Assembly (NCBI GenBank): GCA_963559585.1
Contig: CAUWLJ010000004.1
Coordinates: 8,671 to 72,670 of the forward strand
Direction: 5' to 3'
From: Eisenbergiella sp963559585
GTDB lineage: Bacteria > Bacillota > Clostridia > Lachnospirales > Lachnospiraceae
Length of the DNA: 64,000 bases
Within the stretch, counting starts at the first letter, position 1, and each line of letters starts with the position of its first letter. Below the pieces are notes generated by a model that made no database searches, was not told the DNA's origin, and was given only the letters and a program-made list of their open reading frames with translations. A program made the position numbers and the translations under genes. Of this stretch, positions 6,549 to 16,390 are shown in pieces.

Positions 6549-9500
6549 TCAGAAGCCCTCTGTCAGGCTCCCATTCTGTGTCCTTTTCATTCTTCCCTGC
6601 TCCACTGCCCTGCATACCACCTGGCTCATGCGGCCCGTAATCGCACTCCCTGCCCTGGCAAATCCCAGCTTCTGGGCAGCTGCACGGTTCAGCTCCTCCT
6701 CCGGAAGGCTGATCTGCTCCTCCAGAACCTCCAGCATGGCGTTCCGTATTTCCTGAAAGGGAATGTCCTCTATGCCGCGCCGCCCGCCATCCCCGTCCTC
6801 CACCCGGTAAACAGCATATTCCTCCGGCTCCTGTCCAGGGCTCCAGAGAAAGCTTCTTCCTCCCTCCTGCGTAACACTGTGGCTCACGCCGGCAAGAGCC
6901 TGGTCAAAAATACGCTCCACTCTGGCTCCGGCTCTGGAGATTCCCCAGGCGCCCAGCACTTTTTTCAGAAGAAGGCGGCGGCTGATGGGAGCCTCCTTTT
7001 CCAGAATCTCCCTGATTGTCTGTATGATCCGCTGCTGCATATCGGAACGGTAAAAGTCGTCAGCCGTACCCAGTACAGAAAGCGGTGCATCTATATAGGA
7101 AAGAGCACGGACAGGAGCATACTCCTTCTGCCCCGTCTTTTCCAGCGGCAAAATACTGGGCGGCAGGATGCCGGCCGTGGAAAGAAGGCGGCCGCTTTCC
7201 TTCCCGGCATGCTTTTCCCTCCTCCCTTCTTTTCCTTCTTCCGCTTCCCTGAGCGCCCGTCTCACCTTCTCCGCCACAGCGGCCGGGTCGTCCAGCCAGT
7301 CCAGCGTCCAAAGCCGCAGAAGCCTCCATCCCAGCCCCTCCAGCACCGCAGGCTGAAGCAGGAAACGGTCATGGGAGGTAACGGCCGCCAGACAGCTTCT
7401 CCCATCCAGAAGGATTCCCAAAAGGCAGGTATCCCTCCGGGCGGGATCGACCACGCCGATGTCCACCCGGAGCCGGGAGACACCGATACTGCATCGTGTT
7501 TCATATCCCATGCCTTCAACAGCCTGGGCCATCTCCCTGATCAGGCCATCCGTCTGCTTTTCTTCGGGCTCCTCCGTTTTGGGAAGGGCAGCCTGGCCCA
7601 CAGCGGCATATTCCAGAAAACCTTTTAGTCCGGCCACTCCTTCTGAGCGGGTACGGGACAGATCCATCTGCTCCGGCCTGAGCGCCGAGTAAATCAGCAT
7701 GGATTTTCTGGCACGGGAAATTGCCACATTCAGCCGCCTCCATCCTCCTTCCCGGTTCAGCGGCCCAAAATTCATGGAAATCCTCCCCTTCTCATCCGGG
7801 CCGTAACCGATAGAAAACAGGATAACATCTCTTTCGTCACCCTGCACGTTCTCCAGATTCTTCACAAAAACAGGTTCTTCCCTCTCTCTGTCCCATTCCT
7901 CCAGCTCAGGAGCTTTTCTGAATTCCTCCTGGAGCAGATCCTCAATCAGATTCCGCTGTGCGGAGCCGAACGTCACCACGCCGCAGCTTTCCTCCCGCAG
8001 TCGTTCATCCCGAAGACGGCGGACAAGCTCTGCCACTACAGCCTCCGCCTCTCCCCTGTTCTGGCGGCTCCCGCCCTTCTCATAGCAGCCCTCCACAGGG
8101 ATCAGCCGCACTGCCTGTGCCTGATCACAGGGGGAGGGGAACGTATAAAGCCTGTTTTCATAATACCTTCTGTTGCTGTAGGCAATCAGGCTTTCATGGC
8201 GTGAGCGGTAATGCCACTTCAGATATTTCTGCGGCATGGAAATGGTCAGGCAGTCCTCCAGCAGGCTTTCCAGCTCTTCTCCTTCTTCCTCCTCTCCCTC
8301 CGGCCTGTTGGCAGAGAAAAACCGGGTAGGCGGAAGCTGTCTGGGATCTCCCACCACCACCACATTTCTGCCCCTGGCAATCGCTCCCACGGCCTCGCTG
8401 GTGGGAAGCTGGGAAGCCTCGTCAAAAATCACCAGATCGAACAGCGGAAAAGAAGGGTCAAGGTACTGCGCCACGGAGATCGGGCTCATCAGCATACAGG
8501 GGCAAAGCCGTTTCAGCAGATTGGGAATCTGACGGAACAGGCGGCGCAGCGATATACGGCGGCCATTGCTCCGTATGGCCTTCTGCAGAATTCCCATTTC
8601 TGAGGAAGCGCAGCCAGGCGTTCCGGAAACGGGAACCCTGGAGGACAGTCTGGCAGACAGCTCCTGAAGGGTCAGTCCCTGAAATTCCTCCATAATCCGG
8701 CTATACTGGGCAATGATGCTGTCATACTGTTTTCCCTGGAAATCAGCCAGAGCAGGATCCTCCTCTATCGTCTGAAGCAAAAGGGCATAGCTCAGGCCGC
8801 AGCGATAAGCCGGTTCCAGCTCCACAGGCTTTACGGCTCCCGACCGAAAGGCCTCACTCACATTGGACAGCCCCTCTCCACGCAGCCTGGAATCGATCTG
8901 GTTGAAGGCTGCCATATCCCTCAGTTCTGAAATATGGGCAAGACAGAGGTTCAGTACAGCCTCCAGCTTCTGCGGCCAGCCAGGGCGGGCAGAGGACTTT
9001 TCCCCGCCTTCTCTCCTTTCGCCCGTTCCGCCTATCTCCCATTCCAAAAAGGAGATCTCATACCTTCCTGCCAGATCGTCTGCCATCCGGCAGAAGGCTT
9101 CCAGACGGTCTGCGGCCTCTGCCAGTCCCAGGCTGTTTTCTGCAGAGCCAAATCCCTCTCCCCTTTCCACAATCCGGTATCCCTCCGGGAGCCTCTGACA
9201 CAGACAGTGCAGTCTGTCCGTCTTTTCCAGTGCCGCCTCCAGCAGCTGCCAGTCCGTTAACGTCCCCTGATACAGCCCGCCCAGCAGAAAAACCAACTGC
9301 CCCGGCACTTCCTCCAACAGCCTTTTCTGGCCGTCTGCCAGCTCCAGCTCCTCATAGATGGCAGGCAGACTTTCCTTCGTCACCCTGTCGGGCGTTTTGG
9401 CATACGCGCGCAGCTCCTTTACCAGCAGGCGTTGTCCCACCCACCGCATGACCGGCCAGCTTTCCCCGCTTTTCTTCCAATCCTGCTGTGCCTGACGGAC

Positions 9501-11486
9501 GGGATAGGAAAAAACGGATTCCTCAAAATCCTCCCGCAGACGGGCGCAGCGCTGCCCATACTCTTTTCCGGTAACGATCAGGCTTCGGATCTCCTCCCTC
9601 ACCGTCTCGTAGTGGGGCGCCTGGAGCAGGGCGGACAGAAGGGGCGCAGGAAAGCGGAGCGCAGATACCAGCTCCAGCAGGGTATGGACAGAAGCTTCAT
9701 CCTCCGTCCGATACTCCGCCCAGGCCTCCAGCAGCTCCAGATCACGCCCAGCCTGTCCGCAGGCGGACAGAAGCTTCTTCATATCGGCGGCCATTCCGTC
9801 CCGTATTTCCAGGGAGTATTCCCTGCATCCTATCCCGCGCAGAGGATGAATCCGGTAATCCCCGACTGCCTCCGCCGCCGTCCTGTATCGGAAGATCAAT
9901 TCGTCCCAGGCATCCAGGCGTTCCCTTCCGATGTGGAATAGCCCGCCCCCACAGACCACATCCCGGCGGCCGCAGTGAACCGCTTCCTCCTGAGAAGCGC
10001 ATCCTGCCGCAGATCTTTTTTCCAGAAACGACAGCTTCCCTTTATAGGCTTCATACCGTTTATAGGTCTCAATCATTTCATACAGGGACATACCGCATTC
10101 CCGCCTGCGGTGCATGGCGTCCACGATATGCCCCAGGCTGCTCCGCAGGCGTTCCAGCTTCTCTGCAGTCTCCCCATATTTTTCAGGCGGCTGCGTCCTG
10201 CCCAGCTCCAGAACCCTGTTCAGCTCCCTGAGCACCGTGGTTTTATTCGTTTTATTGGAATGCAGCTCCAGACAGAAGGGATCCAGCCCGATCTGGGACA
10301 GCCTTTTACGCACTACGTTCAGCGCGGCCATCTTTTCTGCCACGAAAAGCACGCTCTGGCCATGGTAGAGCGCGTTTGCAATCATGTTGGCAATGGTCTG
10401 GGATTTTCCGGTTCCCGGAGGGCCGTGCAGGACGAAGCTCTGCCCCTTTGCCGCCGTACAGACAGCCGCAAGCTGAGAGGCATCGGCACTTAGCGGAACG
10501 ACTGTGTCCTTCACCGAAATCTCCTGCTCCAGCTTCTCCTCCTCCACCATTTCGCCCATGGCAGTCCAGTCCATCTCCCCCCGAAGCAGGCCGGAAACTA
10601 CCGGGCTTCGCTCCAGCTCCTCCCCCCGGCTGTGAATGTCGTTCCACATCACAAACTGCCCGAAGGAAAAAAGACCAAGAAAGGCGATCTCCTCCACCTC
10701 CCACCGTTTCCTGTCCCCAACCGCCCGGCGGACAGTCTGAAAAATCAGGGACAGATCCAGGCCATGCTCATCCTCAGGCAGAGGATCCAGGCCGGTGATG
10801 GAAACGCCATACTCCTGCCGCAGATATTCCAGCAGGGTAATATTGACCTGCGCCTCCTCCTGGCGGCTTCTGATCAGATACCTCTGCCCTCTGATCCGCT
10901 TCACCAGCTCCACCGGAACCAGAACCAGCGGCGCATAGCGGGCACGCTCCGCCCGGTCATCCTCAAACCAGCGCAGGAAACCCAGCGCCAGGTAAAGGGT
11001 ATTTGTGCCATTCTCCTCCATACTCATCCTGGCTGAACGGTACAGCTCCTTTAAATGCTTCTCCAGCTCCGCTTCCTCCAGAAAAGTACGGAGTCTCCCT
11101 TTTTCAAGAGCCTCCCGGGCCGCCTCTGCCATCTGTCCCCCGTTCTCCCGGTCTGTGCGGATTTCCTTTGCCTGCGCTGGCTGTGTCCATCCGGGCAGCG
11201 CCTCCAGAATAAGAAGCTCCCTCCCCTGCGCCAGTGCATCCTCCAATCCGGTCAGCTCTGCCGCCATGAGCTGGAGCGCCTTTTGGGTCACACGAAAATT
11301 CAAAAGGGTATTGCGCAGACTGAAATCCAACAGCTCCCGCTCCCACAGCCGGCGGCGGGAAAAGCCGCTTTTCCCATCCCCGGCAGCGCTCTGAACCGCT
11401 GCGCCTGCCTGCCCCTTTGTGCCTGCCTCCTTCTCTGTATCTGCTCTCATCTCTGCTCCTGCCTGCTCCCGCAAAACTCTCTCCAT
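6549..11486 (-). CDS. Giant DUF4011 / SF1 helicase / nuclease-like / DUF3320 protein
   Basis: About 1645 residues. The N-terminus shows a DUF4011-type block (RRRLWERELLDFSLRNTLLN). The SF1 helicase core follows in two parts: Walker A GPPGTGKSQT near residue 355, Walker B-like VIFDEASQLP near 1020, then GDPRQLPPT, YRSRHESLIAYSNRRYY, VQGDERDVILFS and AISRARKS near 1257. A segment near 1340-1430 (ETRCSIGVSRLRVDIGVVD) looks like a Vsr/PD-(D/E)XK-type nuclease fold, and a DUF3320-like helical block comes before the C-terminus. This order is known from large helicase-nucleases, some of which are part of anti-phage systems such as Hhe. The ATG at 11486 is preferred to the upstream GTG at 11507 because AGGAG lies six bases before it. 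It stands alone, about 6 kb from a cas6 fragment. Action on nucleic acid is likely; a defence role is inference. Confidence 0.85.
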   Translation of the reverse strand: MERVLREQAGAEMRADTEKEAGTKGQAGAAVQSAAGDGKSGFSRRRLWERELLDFSLRNTLLNFRVTQKALQLMAAELTGLEDALAQGRELLILEALPGWTQPAQAKEIRTDRENGGQMAEAAREALEKGRLRTFLEEAELEKHLKELYRSARMSMEENGTNTLYLALGFLRWFEDDRAERARYAPLVLVPVELVKRIRGQRYLIRSRQEEAQVNITLLEYLRQEYGVSITGLDPLPEDEHGLDLSLIFQTVRRAVGDRKRWEVEEIAFLGLFSFGQFVMWNDIHSRGEELERSPVVSGLLRGEMDWTAMGEMVEEEKLEQEISVKDTVVPLSADASQLAAVCTAAKGQSFVLHGPPGTGKSQTIANMIANALYHGQSVLFVAEKMAALNVVRKRLSQIGLDPFCLELHSNKTNKTTVLRELNRVLELGRTQPPEKYGETAEKLERLRSSLGHIVDAMHRRRECGMSLYEMIETYKRYEAYKGKLSFLEKRSAAGCASQEEAVHCGRRDVVCGGGLFHIGRERLDAWDELIFRYRTAAEAVGDYRIHPLRGIGCREYSLEIRDGMAADMKKLLSACGQAGRDLELLEAWAEYRTEDEASVHTLLELVSALRFPAPLLSALLQAPHYETVREEIRSLIVTGKEYGQRCARLREDFEESVFSYPVRQAQQDWKKSGESWPVMRWVGQRLLVKELRAYAKTPDRVTKESLPAIYEELELADGQKRLLEEVPGQLVFLLGGLYQGTLTDWQLLEAALEKTDRLHCLCQRLPEGYRIVERGEGFGSAENSLGLAEAADRLEAFCRMADDLAGRYEISFLEWEIGGTGERREGGEKSSARPGWPQKLEAVLNLCLAHISELRDMAAFNQIDSRLRGEGLSNVSEAFRSGAVKPVELEPAYRCGLSYALLLQTIEEDPALADFQGKQYDSIIAQYSRIMEEFQGLTLQELSARLSSRVPVSGTPGCASSEMGILQKAIRSNGRRISLRRLFRQIPNLLKRLCPCMLMSPISVAQYLDPSFPLFDLVIFDEASQLPTSEAVGAIARGRNVVVVGDPRQLPPTRFFSANRPEGEEEEGEELESLLEDCLTISMPQKYLKWHYRSRHESLIAYSNRRYYENRLYTFPSPCDQAQAVRLIPVEGCYEKGGSRQNRGEAEAVVAELVRRLRDERLREESCGVVTFGSAQRNLIEDLLQEEFRKAPELEEWDREREEPVFVKNLENVQGDERDVILFSIGYGPDEKGRISMNFGPLNREGGWRRLNVAISRARKSMLIYSALRPEQMDLSRTRSEGVAGLKGFLEYAAVGQAALPKTEEPEEKQTDGLIREMAQAVEGMGYETRCSIGVSRLRVDIGVVDPARRDTCLLGILLDGRSCLAAVTSHDRFLLQPAVLEGLGWRLLRLWTLDWLDDPAAVAEKVRRALREAEEGKEGRREKHAGKESGRLLSTAGILPPSILPLEKTGQKEYAPVRALSYIDAPLSVLGTADDFYRSDMQQRIIQTIREILEKEAPISRRLLLKKVLGAWGISRAGARVERIFDQALAGVSHSVTQEGGRSFLWSPGQEPEEYAVYRVEDGDGGRRGIEDIPFQEIRNAMLEVLEEQISLPEEELNRAAAQKLGFARAGSAITGRMSQVVCRAVEQGRMKRTQNGSLTEGF

Positions 11487-11696
11487 GCTCTGCTCCTGTC
11501 CACGCACTGTTATGTACTTTTTTTGAAAAGATATGCTTACCTGCCTGCCGAAGTTCTTTGACCTCCGGTTCCTCTGCTTTCATTATAGCGAAAATTCAGG
11601 CAGATACAATTTCTATTTCTCTCTGATGTGCTGTGTGCTATACTTTCATTACTATTTGCTTCCACATAAAATAAACGCTGAAAAGGATAGCTGTAT

Positions 11697-12380
11697 ATGC
11701 AGAAAATTATGATTATTGAGGATGAGCCTGCCGTCCGTCAGGAGCTTGCTCTCCTGCTTCAAAACGAAGGCTGGCAGGCCATCCCCGTAGAGCATTTCCA
11801 CGATATTCCCGGACAGGCGGCTTCACTCAGACCCGACCTGATTCTGCTGGATCTGAATCTGCCGGAAAAGGATGGTTTTACCCTGTGTGCCCAGCTGCGC
11901 AACAGGAAAAATACACCCATTATTTTCGTCACCGGCCGCGAAAGCGCCATGGACGAGCTTCATGCCCTGAGCCTGGGCGGGGACGATTATATCACCAAGC
12001 CCTACAACATCCCTCTCCTTCTGGCCCGTATCAGAGCTGTCCTCCGCCGGAGCACGACACAGGCTGCGCCGGATGTGATGCTGGTAAACGGGCTGGCTCT
12101 GGATCTGGCAAAAGGGATCATCACCAATACAGACCGCCTGTCTGCAGATGCGGCCCAGACCGAACTGACCCGCAATGAGCTTCGGATCCTGGCTCACCTG
12201 ATGAACCATCCGGGGCAGATCGTTTCCAGGGCCGATCTGATTGAGACGCTCTGGAACAGCCATATCTATATCGATGACAACACGCTGAGTGTGAATATGA
12301 CGCGCCTGCGGGCTAAGCTGGCAGATCTGGGACTGCCGGACTACATCAGAACCCGTCGTGGGCTGGGGTATCAGATATGA
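11697..12380 (+). CDS. OmpR/PhoB-type response regulator (BceR-like)
   Basis: 227 residues: a receiver domain with acidic pocket E8-D9, phospho-acceptor D52 in LILLDLNLPEKDG and conserved K101 in YITKPYN, followed by a winged-helix DNA-binding domain (RNELRILAHLMNHPGQIVSR, then TRRGLGYQI). It overlaps the kinase gene by four bases (ATGA), so the two are co-translated. With the kinase and the ABC transporter downstream it matches BceRS-BceAB modules, which sense cell-wall-active peptides such as bacitracin and switch on their own transporter. The actual inducer cannot be told from sequence. Confidence 0.93.
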   Translation: MQKIMIIEDEPAVRQELALLLQNEGWQAIPVEHFHDIPGQAASLRPDLILLDLNLPEKDGFTLCAQLRNRKNTPIIFVTGRESAMDELHALSLGGDDYITKPYNIPLLLARIRAVLRRSTTQAAPDVMLVNGLALDLAKGIITNTDRLSADAAQTELTRNELRILAHLMNHPGQIVSRADLIETLWNSHIYIDDNTLSVNMTRLRAKLADLGLPDYIRTRRGLGYQI

Positions 12381-13420
12381 AAATTCATGAATATATCTCC
12401 GACCATATGAGGGAGCTGATGCTTCCTCCGGGCTTCTTTGCAGCCTCCGCTGTTTTTCTGCTGGTTACAGGCACACAGGGGAGTGTTCTTGCTCTTCTTG
12501 CGCTCATCTGGCTGCTTTTTTTCCTAAGTATGCACGCCAGACGTTACTGGAAGCAGCGCTCCCGTCTGAAGGAGCTGGAAAATATCATGGACAGGCTGGA
12601 ACAGAAATACCTGTTTATAGAATGCCTCTCCGGAAAAGACGGCTGCACAGTACACGGCTGCGGAAATACGCTTTCTGCTTCCGTCAGGTATTACGAACGC
12701 AGGCTTTTCCACCTTCTCCGCCAGGCATCCGCCTCCATGACCGGAGCAGTATCGGAGGCCCAGGCTTCCTCCAGAGATTATCGGGAATATATTGAAAGCT
12801 GGGTGCACGAGGTGAAAGCCCCCATCACTGCAGCACAGCTGATCTGCCGCAGCGCTTCCCCCGATGTACGTCGGCGCATGGAAGGGGAGCTTGCCCGGAT
12901 CAGCGCTCATGTGGAACGTGCCCTGTACTATGCCAGGGCTGAAAATCCGGAAAAGGATTTTCTGATCCGCCGCATTTCTCTGCAACAGGTGATGGAGGAG
13001 GCCATCGGACAGCATCAGACGCTTCTGATCCAGAGCGGTATGCAGATCGAAATGGAAAGTCTGGATTATCCGGTATACACCGACGGCAAATGGCTGTGCT
13101 TCATTCTGGGCCAACTCCTGCAGAATGCTGTCCACTATCGCAGCAGCCACCCCGTCCTTACCCTTTCTGCCTCCAAAACAGAGAATCAGGTGAGCCTGAC
13201 CGTCTCTGACAACGGAATTGGAATTCCCGCCCATGAACTCCCCAGGATTTTTGAGCGCGGATTTACGGGAAGTAACGGCAGGACGCGGGGCGGCTCCACC
13301 GGAATGGGACTGTATCTGTGCCGCAGGATGGCCAGTTTCCTCCAAATAGAGCTTTCAGCCAGCTCCCGGCCTGACAGCGGAACCTCCATCCTCCTTACCT
13401 TTCCTTCCAATCAATCCTGA
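12377..13420 (+). CDS. Intramembrane-sensing histidine kinase (BceS-like)
   Basis: 347 residues with two close membrane segments (about 17-31 and 36-51) and almost no extracellular loop. This is typical of kinases that do not sense their ligand themselves but read the flux of a partner ABC transporter. The phospho-acceptor is H144 in SWVHEVKAPI. The ATPase domain has the N box (LGQLLQNAVHYR), G1 (DNGIGIP) and G2 (GGSTGMGLYLCRR). It is translationally coupled to the response regulator and followed after 209 bases by the ABC genes. Confidence 0.92.
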   Translation: MKIHEYISDHMRELMLPPGFFAASAVFLLVTGTQGSVLALLALIWLLFFLSMHARRYWKQRSRLKELENIMDRLEQKYLFIECLSGKDGCTVHGCGNTLSASVRYYERRLFHLLRQASASMTGAVSEAQASSRDYREYIESWVHEVKAPITAAQLICRSASPDVRRRMEGELARISAHVERALYYARAENPEKDFLIRRISLQQVMEEAIGQHQTLLIQSGMQIEMESLDYPVYTDGKWLCFILGQLLQNAVHYRSSHPVLTLSASKTENQVSLTVSDNGIGIPAHELPRIFERGFTGSNGRTRGGSTGMGLYLCRRMASFLQIELSASSRPDSGTSILLTFPSNQS

Positions 13421-13480
13421 CAACCGCCCCTATTGGCTGAACCGGTACGGGAAATCTTTCAAAAATGTAACCTGAAACAG

Positions 13481-13511
13481 GGCAGATTCGATACCAGAGC
13501 TGCCTTTTTTT
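13481..13511 (+). terminator. Possible weak terminator after the two-component genes
   Basis: GGCAG (13481-13485) can pair with CTGCC (13500-13504), followed directly by seven Ts. A TATAAT at 13515-13520 lies just downstream and may be the -10 box of a separate, regulator-dependent promoter for the ABC genes, since no good -35 box is found. Confidence 0.4.
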
Positions 13512-13542
13512 ATCTATAATATGGAAAATAACAGTTCAGGAG

Positions 13543-13564
13543 CGTGTTTGAAAATCCATTCCCG
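13543..13564. repeat. 22-base dispersed repeat, copy 1
   Basis: CGTGTTTGAAAATCCATTCC followed by CG; identical to 28145-28166. It lies in the leader of the ABC genes. Confidence 0.6.
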
Positions 13565-13629
13565 TTATATGGCAGTTTCCAGATACACTCCAACGCCGGA
13601 CTGCTGTCATAAAAAGGGGGTTTTTACTC

Positions 13630-14382
13630 GTGCTTCATCTTGAAAATGTGGAAAAATACTATGGAAGTCAAAGCCATGTTACCAAAGCCGTAGACCGGGT
13701 CAGTTTCGATGTCCAGGACGGAGAGTTCATTGCCATCATGGGAGCCTCCGGCAGCGGTAAGACCACTCTTTTAAACTGTATCTCCACCATAGACACGGCG
13801 AGCGCCGGAAAGATCCTTCTGGATGGAGAGGATGTGACAGCGCTTGCTCCGGACGAGCTGGCACGTTTCCGCCGGGAGCGCCTTGGTTTTGTTTTTCAGG
13901 ATTCCAATCTGCTGGACACACTCACGCTGGAGGAAAATATCGGTCTGGCGCTCGCCATTCGTCATGGGGATCCTAAAACCGTGCAGAAACAGGTGCGGGA
14001 AATGGCAGAGCTTCTTGAAATCGCCGATGTGCTGGAGCAATTCCCCTATCAGGTTTCCGGCGGGCAGAAACAGCGGGCGGCCTGTGCCAGGGCCATGGTG
14101 GCCGGGCAGTCACTGATCCTTGCAGATGAACCCACCGGGGCGCTGGATTCCAGAGCCGCCCGGAAACTTATGGAGCTGTTGGAGCGGATCAATCAGGAAC
14201 GGAAGGCCACCATTCTGATGGTAACCCATGATGCCTACAGCGCAAGCTTCGCCTCCCGTGTCCTTTTCCTCAAGGACGGCAGGCTGTTTAACGAGCTGCT
14301 CCGCATAAACCGGAAGCGCTCTGTGCTTTATCATGAAATTCTGGACGTGCTTTCCCTGTTGGGAGGTGAACAATATGATTAA
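13630..14382 (+). CDS. ABC transporter ATPase (BceA-like)
   Basis: 250 residues. Walker A is GASGSGKTT (38-46), the Q-loop lies in FVFQDSNLLDTLT, the ABC signature is VSGGQKQRAACARAM, Walker B with D-loop is LILADEPTGALDS, and the switch histidine is in MVTHD. The C-terminal extension (LYHEILDVLSLLGG) is typical of BceA-type ATPases. The start is GTG at 13630 after AAGGGGG. It energises the permease that follows and overlaps it by eight bases. The likely role is removal or destabilisation of antimicrobial peptides at the membrane, and signalling to the kinase. Confidence 0.93.
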   Translation: MLHLENVEKYYGSQSHVTKAVDRVSFDVQDGEFIAIMGASGSGKTTLLNCISTIDTASAGKILLDGEDVTALAPDELARFRRERLGFVFQDSNLLDTLTLEENIGLALAIRHGDPKTVQKQVREMAELLEIADVLEQFPYQVSGGQKQRAACARAMVAGQSLILADEPTGALDSRAARKLMELLERINQERKATILMVTHDAYSASFASRVLFLKDGRLFNELLRINRKRSVLYHEILDVLSLLGGEQYD

Positions 14383-16390
14383 CTCAATTTCCCACTCCGA
14401 TAACAGACGCCCTCGTTCTCCTTTCTGCCGAAGGGAAGGCTGCTGTATAACCCTGTCTGCCCTTTCTCTCAGAAACGCCAGGCGGCAGGCCCATGATTAT
14501 CTGGTCTATTTCGCCACCATCCTGATGGCCGCTGCGCTGATCTATGCCTTTGACAGCCTGATTTTTTCCCAGGAGATCCGCACCCTGTCTGAGCTGCTGG
14601 ACAGACTCCCCCTTGTGATCGGCCTCTCCAGCATCGTCGTCCTGGCTATCATCGGCTGGATGGTATACTACACGCTTCGTTTCATGCTCACCAAACGGGC
14701 TCGGGAATTTGGCACGTATATCCTGATCGGCCTGGAAAACCGGGAGGTTTCCCGCCTGTTCCTTCTGGAAAACATGATAGTGGGAGGAGCTGCCCTGGTT
14801 CTTGGCATCCTGGCCGGGAATCTGCTTTTTCAGGTTCTCCGCGCCCTTCTTCTGTCCATGTTCGACACATCCTATACCCTCAGCTTATCCCTTTCCATGG
14901 AAGCAGCGGGGCTGACCCTTCTCAGCTTCCTGCTGATCTATCTGCCCGCCCTGCTGTGCTGTACCCGGTCCATCCGCCGTATGTCCATCCATGATTTCCT
15001 GTCCATGGACAGACAGAATGACGAGGCTGTAATCCGCCGCGGTTCTACACGTCGCAGAATCTTTCTTTTCTCGCCCATCCTGGGCGCAGGAGGCTTTCTC
15101 ATGCTGCTCACCAGAAGTCTCTTCCCCGGTATTCTGGGAGCCGCCATGCTGATCCTTTTCCTGTACGGCTTTTTCATCAGCTTTTCCTCCGGCGTGCCCG
15201 CCTGGTTTGACAGGCATCCCCATCAAAAATATAAGGGGCTGGCCCTGCCTCTTTTCCGTTCCCTGTCTGCAAAGCTTGCTGCCACAGGAATCGTCATGGC
15301 CACCGTTTCCCTTCTCCTGACTGCCACCTTCCTCACAGAAGGGAGTGGGATACTGTTCCACATCCTGCTGCAGTACCGGGCAGAACAGACCACCTGCTTT
15401 GACCTGTTCCTCTCCTCACAGGAGCGGGGATGGGACAATTTTCAGGACTACCAGGCCTGCATCGACAGCCGCCTTTCTGTCCGCTCCTCCCATCGGTATG
15501 CCGTCTATGAAGGGGACAATCTTCAGATCACCAATTATGTGATCTCCCAGGAGGACTACTGGCAGTATTTCCCTGCGGATATTATAATGAAAAAAAGCGA
15601 CTATGATACTCTCCGTGCCATGCTGGGATACCCGGAGGCTTCCCTGGAGGAGGGCCATTTCCTGATACACTGTCTCCCCTATCTGGAAAAAAGCCTGTCC
15701 GCCTACACAGAACCGATTACGGTGGGCGGCCGGACGCTCCTTCCCCAGAGCGTATACACAGAATCCTTTACCCAGACCCTCTGGGATGGAAATGGACGCG
15801 GCTTTCTCATCGTTGTTTCTGACGAAGCCGTTTCCGGCCTTCCTATAAGCCGCCGTATGCTCGCCCTGCTCACTCAGGAGCCCCTCACGGAGACGGACTA
15901 TGACGCCCTGTGCCGCATACGTGACGCCAAAGCCGGGAGCCCCGGCCACGATACCCTTTTCAGCCTCACCAAGGAAAGGCTGGAAGCCGCAGGCACAGGC
16001 GCCCTGCTGGTCTTTCCGCTTATCTATCTGGCTCTGGTGCTCACGATGGTTTCCTCCACCATCCTCACCATTCAGCAGCTTGCAGAAACCTCCCGTATGA
16101 AGGCCCAATTTTCCCTTCTTCACAAGCTGGGCACGGAGCCTGTGGAAATGCGGCGGACTCTGCGCAGACAATTCCTTCTTTTCTATGGCATGCCAGCGCT
16201 CCCGCCTCTGCTGATCGGTACCGGCTTCGTCCTTTCCCTGGGGAACTCCTTTGATCCAGGCGTGTTCACCGGAACCGGCGAGCTGGTGCAGATCACCGCC
16301 TGTATCGCGGGGATTTTCCTGACAGCCTATCTGTTGTACGCATGGCTGGCGTATGAGAGCATGAGAAAGGACGTGATACCGGAAGGGTGA
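14375..16390 (+). CDS. ABC transporter permease, FtsX-like (BceB-like)
   Basis: 671 residues from ATG 14375, which follows GGGAGG and overlaps the end of the ATPase gene; an earlier frame start at 14333 is less likely. Hydrophobic segments fall in a BceB-like pattern: one near the N-terminus, groups around residues 70-210 and 245-330, and three at the end. A large extracellular stretch of about 200 residues (roughly 335-540) lies between them. That loop is the peptide-sensing or target-binding part in BceB proteins. It belongs to the same detoxification and sensing module as the preceding genes. An antisense frame covers its 3' half but looks like a shadow. Confidence 0.9.
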   Translation: MINSISHSDNRRPRSPFCRREGCCITLSALSLRNARRQAHDYLVYFATILMAAALIYAFDSLIFSQEIRTLSELLDRLPLVIGLSSIVVLAIIGWMVYYTLRFMLTKRAREFGTYILIGLENREVSRLFLLENMIVGGAALVLGILAGNLLFQVLRALLLSMFDTSYTLSLSLSMEAAGLTLLSFLLIYLPALLCCTRSIRRMSIHDFLSMDRQNDEAVIRRGSTRRRIFLFSPILGAGGFLMLLTRSLFPGILGAAMLILFLYGFFISFSSGVPAWFDRHPHQKYKGLALPLFRSLSAKLAATGIVMATVSLLLTATFLTEGSGILFHILLQYRAEQTTCFDLFLSSQERGWDNFQDYQACIDSRLSVRSSHRYAVYEGDNLQITNYVISQEDYWQYFPADIIMKKSDYDTLRAMLGYPEASLEEGHFLIHCLPYLEKSLSAYTEPITVGGRTLLPQSVYTESFTQTLWDGNGRGFLIVVSDEAVSGLPISRRMLALLTQEPLTETDYDALCRIRDAKAGSPGHDTLFSLTKERLEAAGTGALLVFPLIYLALVLTMVSSTILTIQQLAETSRMKAQFSLLHKLGTEPVEMRRTLRRQFLLFYGMPALPPLLIGTGFVLSLGNSFDPGVFTGTGELVQITACIAGIFLTAYLLYAWLAYESMRKDVIPEG

